A stretch of 6,611 nucleotides of DNA from Acholeplasmataceae bacterium UBA6235. GTDB taxonomy: Bacteria; Bacillota_I; Bacilli_A; Acholeplasmatales; UBA5453. The stretch is from positions 1 through 6,611 of the forward strand of contig DJWH01000055.1 in NCBI GenBank assembly GCA_002441525.1, in the 5' to 3' direction. Positions 5,764 to 6,611 of the stretch are shown one piece after another. The position numbers were made by a program, and so were the translations under genes. How positions within the stretch are numbered: position 1 is the stretch's first letter; each line of letters starts with the position of its first letter. The notes under the pieces are model-generated. The model ran no database searches. It saw only the letters and a list, made by a program, of their open reading frames with translations, and had not been told where the DNA came from.

Positions 5764-6611
5764 ATGAAATTTAAAATCAACCCTTTACTAAAACCTTATC
5801 AATCCAAAATTAGAACGCCCTTATCGATTTTATCGGTGTTTTCTTTGGTGTTGTCATTCACGGCGATTGTGTTCGCTTACCTATCCAAATTAGCGATTGA
5901 TACCTATACGAATCAATCTAAATTATTCTTGTATGGTGGTTTATTGATCCTCATCATGATCATCCAGGTTGGATTAACTGCTTATAACCAATACTACAAA
6001 GCGAAAGCCGTCTACCAACTTGAAGGTGAATTACGACAACATCTTTTTCAAAAGTTGTTAAAAGCGAAAGTTCAAGATACCGCTGAGAATCATTCCGCCA
6101 TCTACATCAACCACTTTAAATCGGATATCACGATGATTTCCGATGGCGTGTATGATTTATTCCCGAAACTGGTATTTTATGTATTTAGATTCTTGGGTGC
6201 TTTTGTTGTATTATTCATTTTAGACTGGTTATTCGCTGTATTATTCTTAACGTTGGGATTACTGCTATTTGTCATATCTAGGCTATTATCCAAACAAATC
6301 AAACAGATTCAAAAAGAGGCACTGAACGCTGAAGACCAACTCTATCAATCGTTGCAGGAGAGTCTAACCCATATTGAAGTCATTAAAGCATTTGAAGCGG
6401 AAAGCATTCAAGTAAAAAACCTGGAAAACGCCTCTTTTCACTTCTATCAAAAACGCATGAAGAAACAATGGGTCTCCGCTTTAACTGGTTTGGGTTTACA
6501 TGGGTTCTTCGCTTTTGGGTATTTATTCGCCATACTATTTGGTACCTATCGTTTAAGCCAAGGTTCCATCGTATTTGGTAGTTTGGTCGCCATCATACAA
6601 CTCGTTCAAAA
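5764..6611 (+). CDS. ABC exporter, transmembrane domain (partial, runs off window)
   Basis: An open frame from ATG 5764 continues past the window end (282 residues visible, MKFKINPLLK onward). It looks like the membrane half of a type I ABC exporter: hydrophobic helices at about 18-40, 54-75, 135-152, 153-171, 239-261 and from 266, and the typical cytoplasmic motif LQESLTHIEVIKAFEAE (197-213). The start is supported by AGAGG 8 bases upstream. No C39 peptidase domain precedes the first helix, so this exporter does not cut leaders in its N-terminal part, unlike bacteriocin exporters of the PCAT type. The nucleotide-binding domain should follow beyond the window. It is divergent from the kinase-RRE operon across 100 bases, and export of the modified peptide is the likely role by context. 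It could also be an unrelated multidrug exporter. Confidence 0.85.
   Translation, partial: MKFKINPLLKPYQSKIRTPLSILSVFSLVLSFTAIVFAYLSKLAIDTYTNQSKLFLYGGLLILIMIIQVGLTAYNQYYKAKAVYQLEGELRQHLFQKLLKAKVQDTAENHSAIYINHFKSDITMISDGVYDLFPKLVFYVFRFLGAFVVLFILDWLFAVLFLTLGLLLFVISRLLSKQIKQIQKEALNAEDQLYQSLQESLTHIEVIKAFEAESIQVKNLENASFHFYQKRMKKQWVSALTGLGLHGFFAFGYLFAILFGTYRLSQGSIVFGSLVAIIQLVQ

Noticed and set aside
1..6611. CRISPR arrays, tRNA or rRNA genes, insertion sequences
   Set aside because: No regular short repeats with spacers, no tRNA-like or rRNA-like stretches, and no transposase or terminal inverted repeats were seen; the only repeats are the protein-coding InlB units.

Overview
The window is low-GC DNA. 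TGG is read as Trp, and TGA ends two genes (stops at 4153-4155 and 2987-2989), so the standard bacterial code fits and Mycoplasma/Spiroplasma-type code does not. The AT-rich codons, Shine-Dalgarno-led genes and a secreted protein with InlB-type (Listeria-Bacteroides) repeats suggest a Firmicutes- or Acholeplasma-like organism. The genus is an inference and cannot be fixed from sequence alone.

Layout, read from the right end leftward. A divergent intergenic region (5664-5763) separates a + strand ABC exporter gene, cut by the window end, from a - strand operon. The operon has three overlapping genes: an HPr-kinase-like protein with a C-terminal PqqD/RRE-type peptide-binding domain (4572-5663), a short soluble S24/S26-type serine peptidase (4153-4578), and a nucleotidyltransferase-like protein of the NTP_transf_5 type (2987-4156). 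A rho-independent terminator overlaps the last codons of the third gene. Right after it, an extended -10 promoter drives a second - strand unit: a 42-residue peptide gene (2752-2880) and, 3 bases after its stop, a large secreted multidomain surface protein (64-2748). That surface protein stops at position 64, but coding similarity clearly continues in the -1 frame to the window edge, right after an A-AAC-CCG heptamer.

Interpretation. A peptide-docking domain, kinase, peptidase, nucleotidyltransferase and exporter beside a small peptide is what one expects of a RiPP-type (ribosomally made, modified peptide) pathway. The peptide has a Tyr-x-x-Pro-x-Ile leader motif, a Gly-rich tail and a C-terminal Ser. 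Kinase-containing lasso-peptide clusters (the paeninodin type) phosphorylate a C-terminal Ser, so the closest known analogy is there. However, no lasso cyclase (asparagine-synthetase-like) or transglutaminase-like leader protease is visible. Here the kinase and RRE are fused in one chain, and the only peptidase candidate is the S24/S26 protein. The missing enzymes may lie beyond the ABC gene, or this may be a different, cyclase-free peptide-modification system. Two further unusual points are a consensus internal ribosome-binding site that could yield the RRE domain alone, and the possible frameshift in the surface protein.
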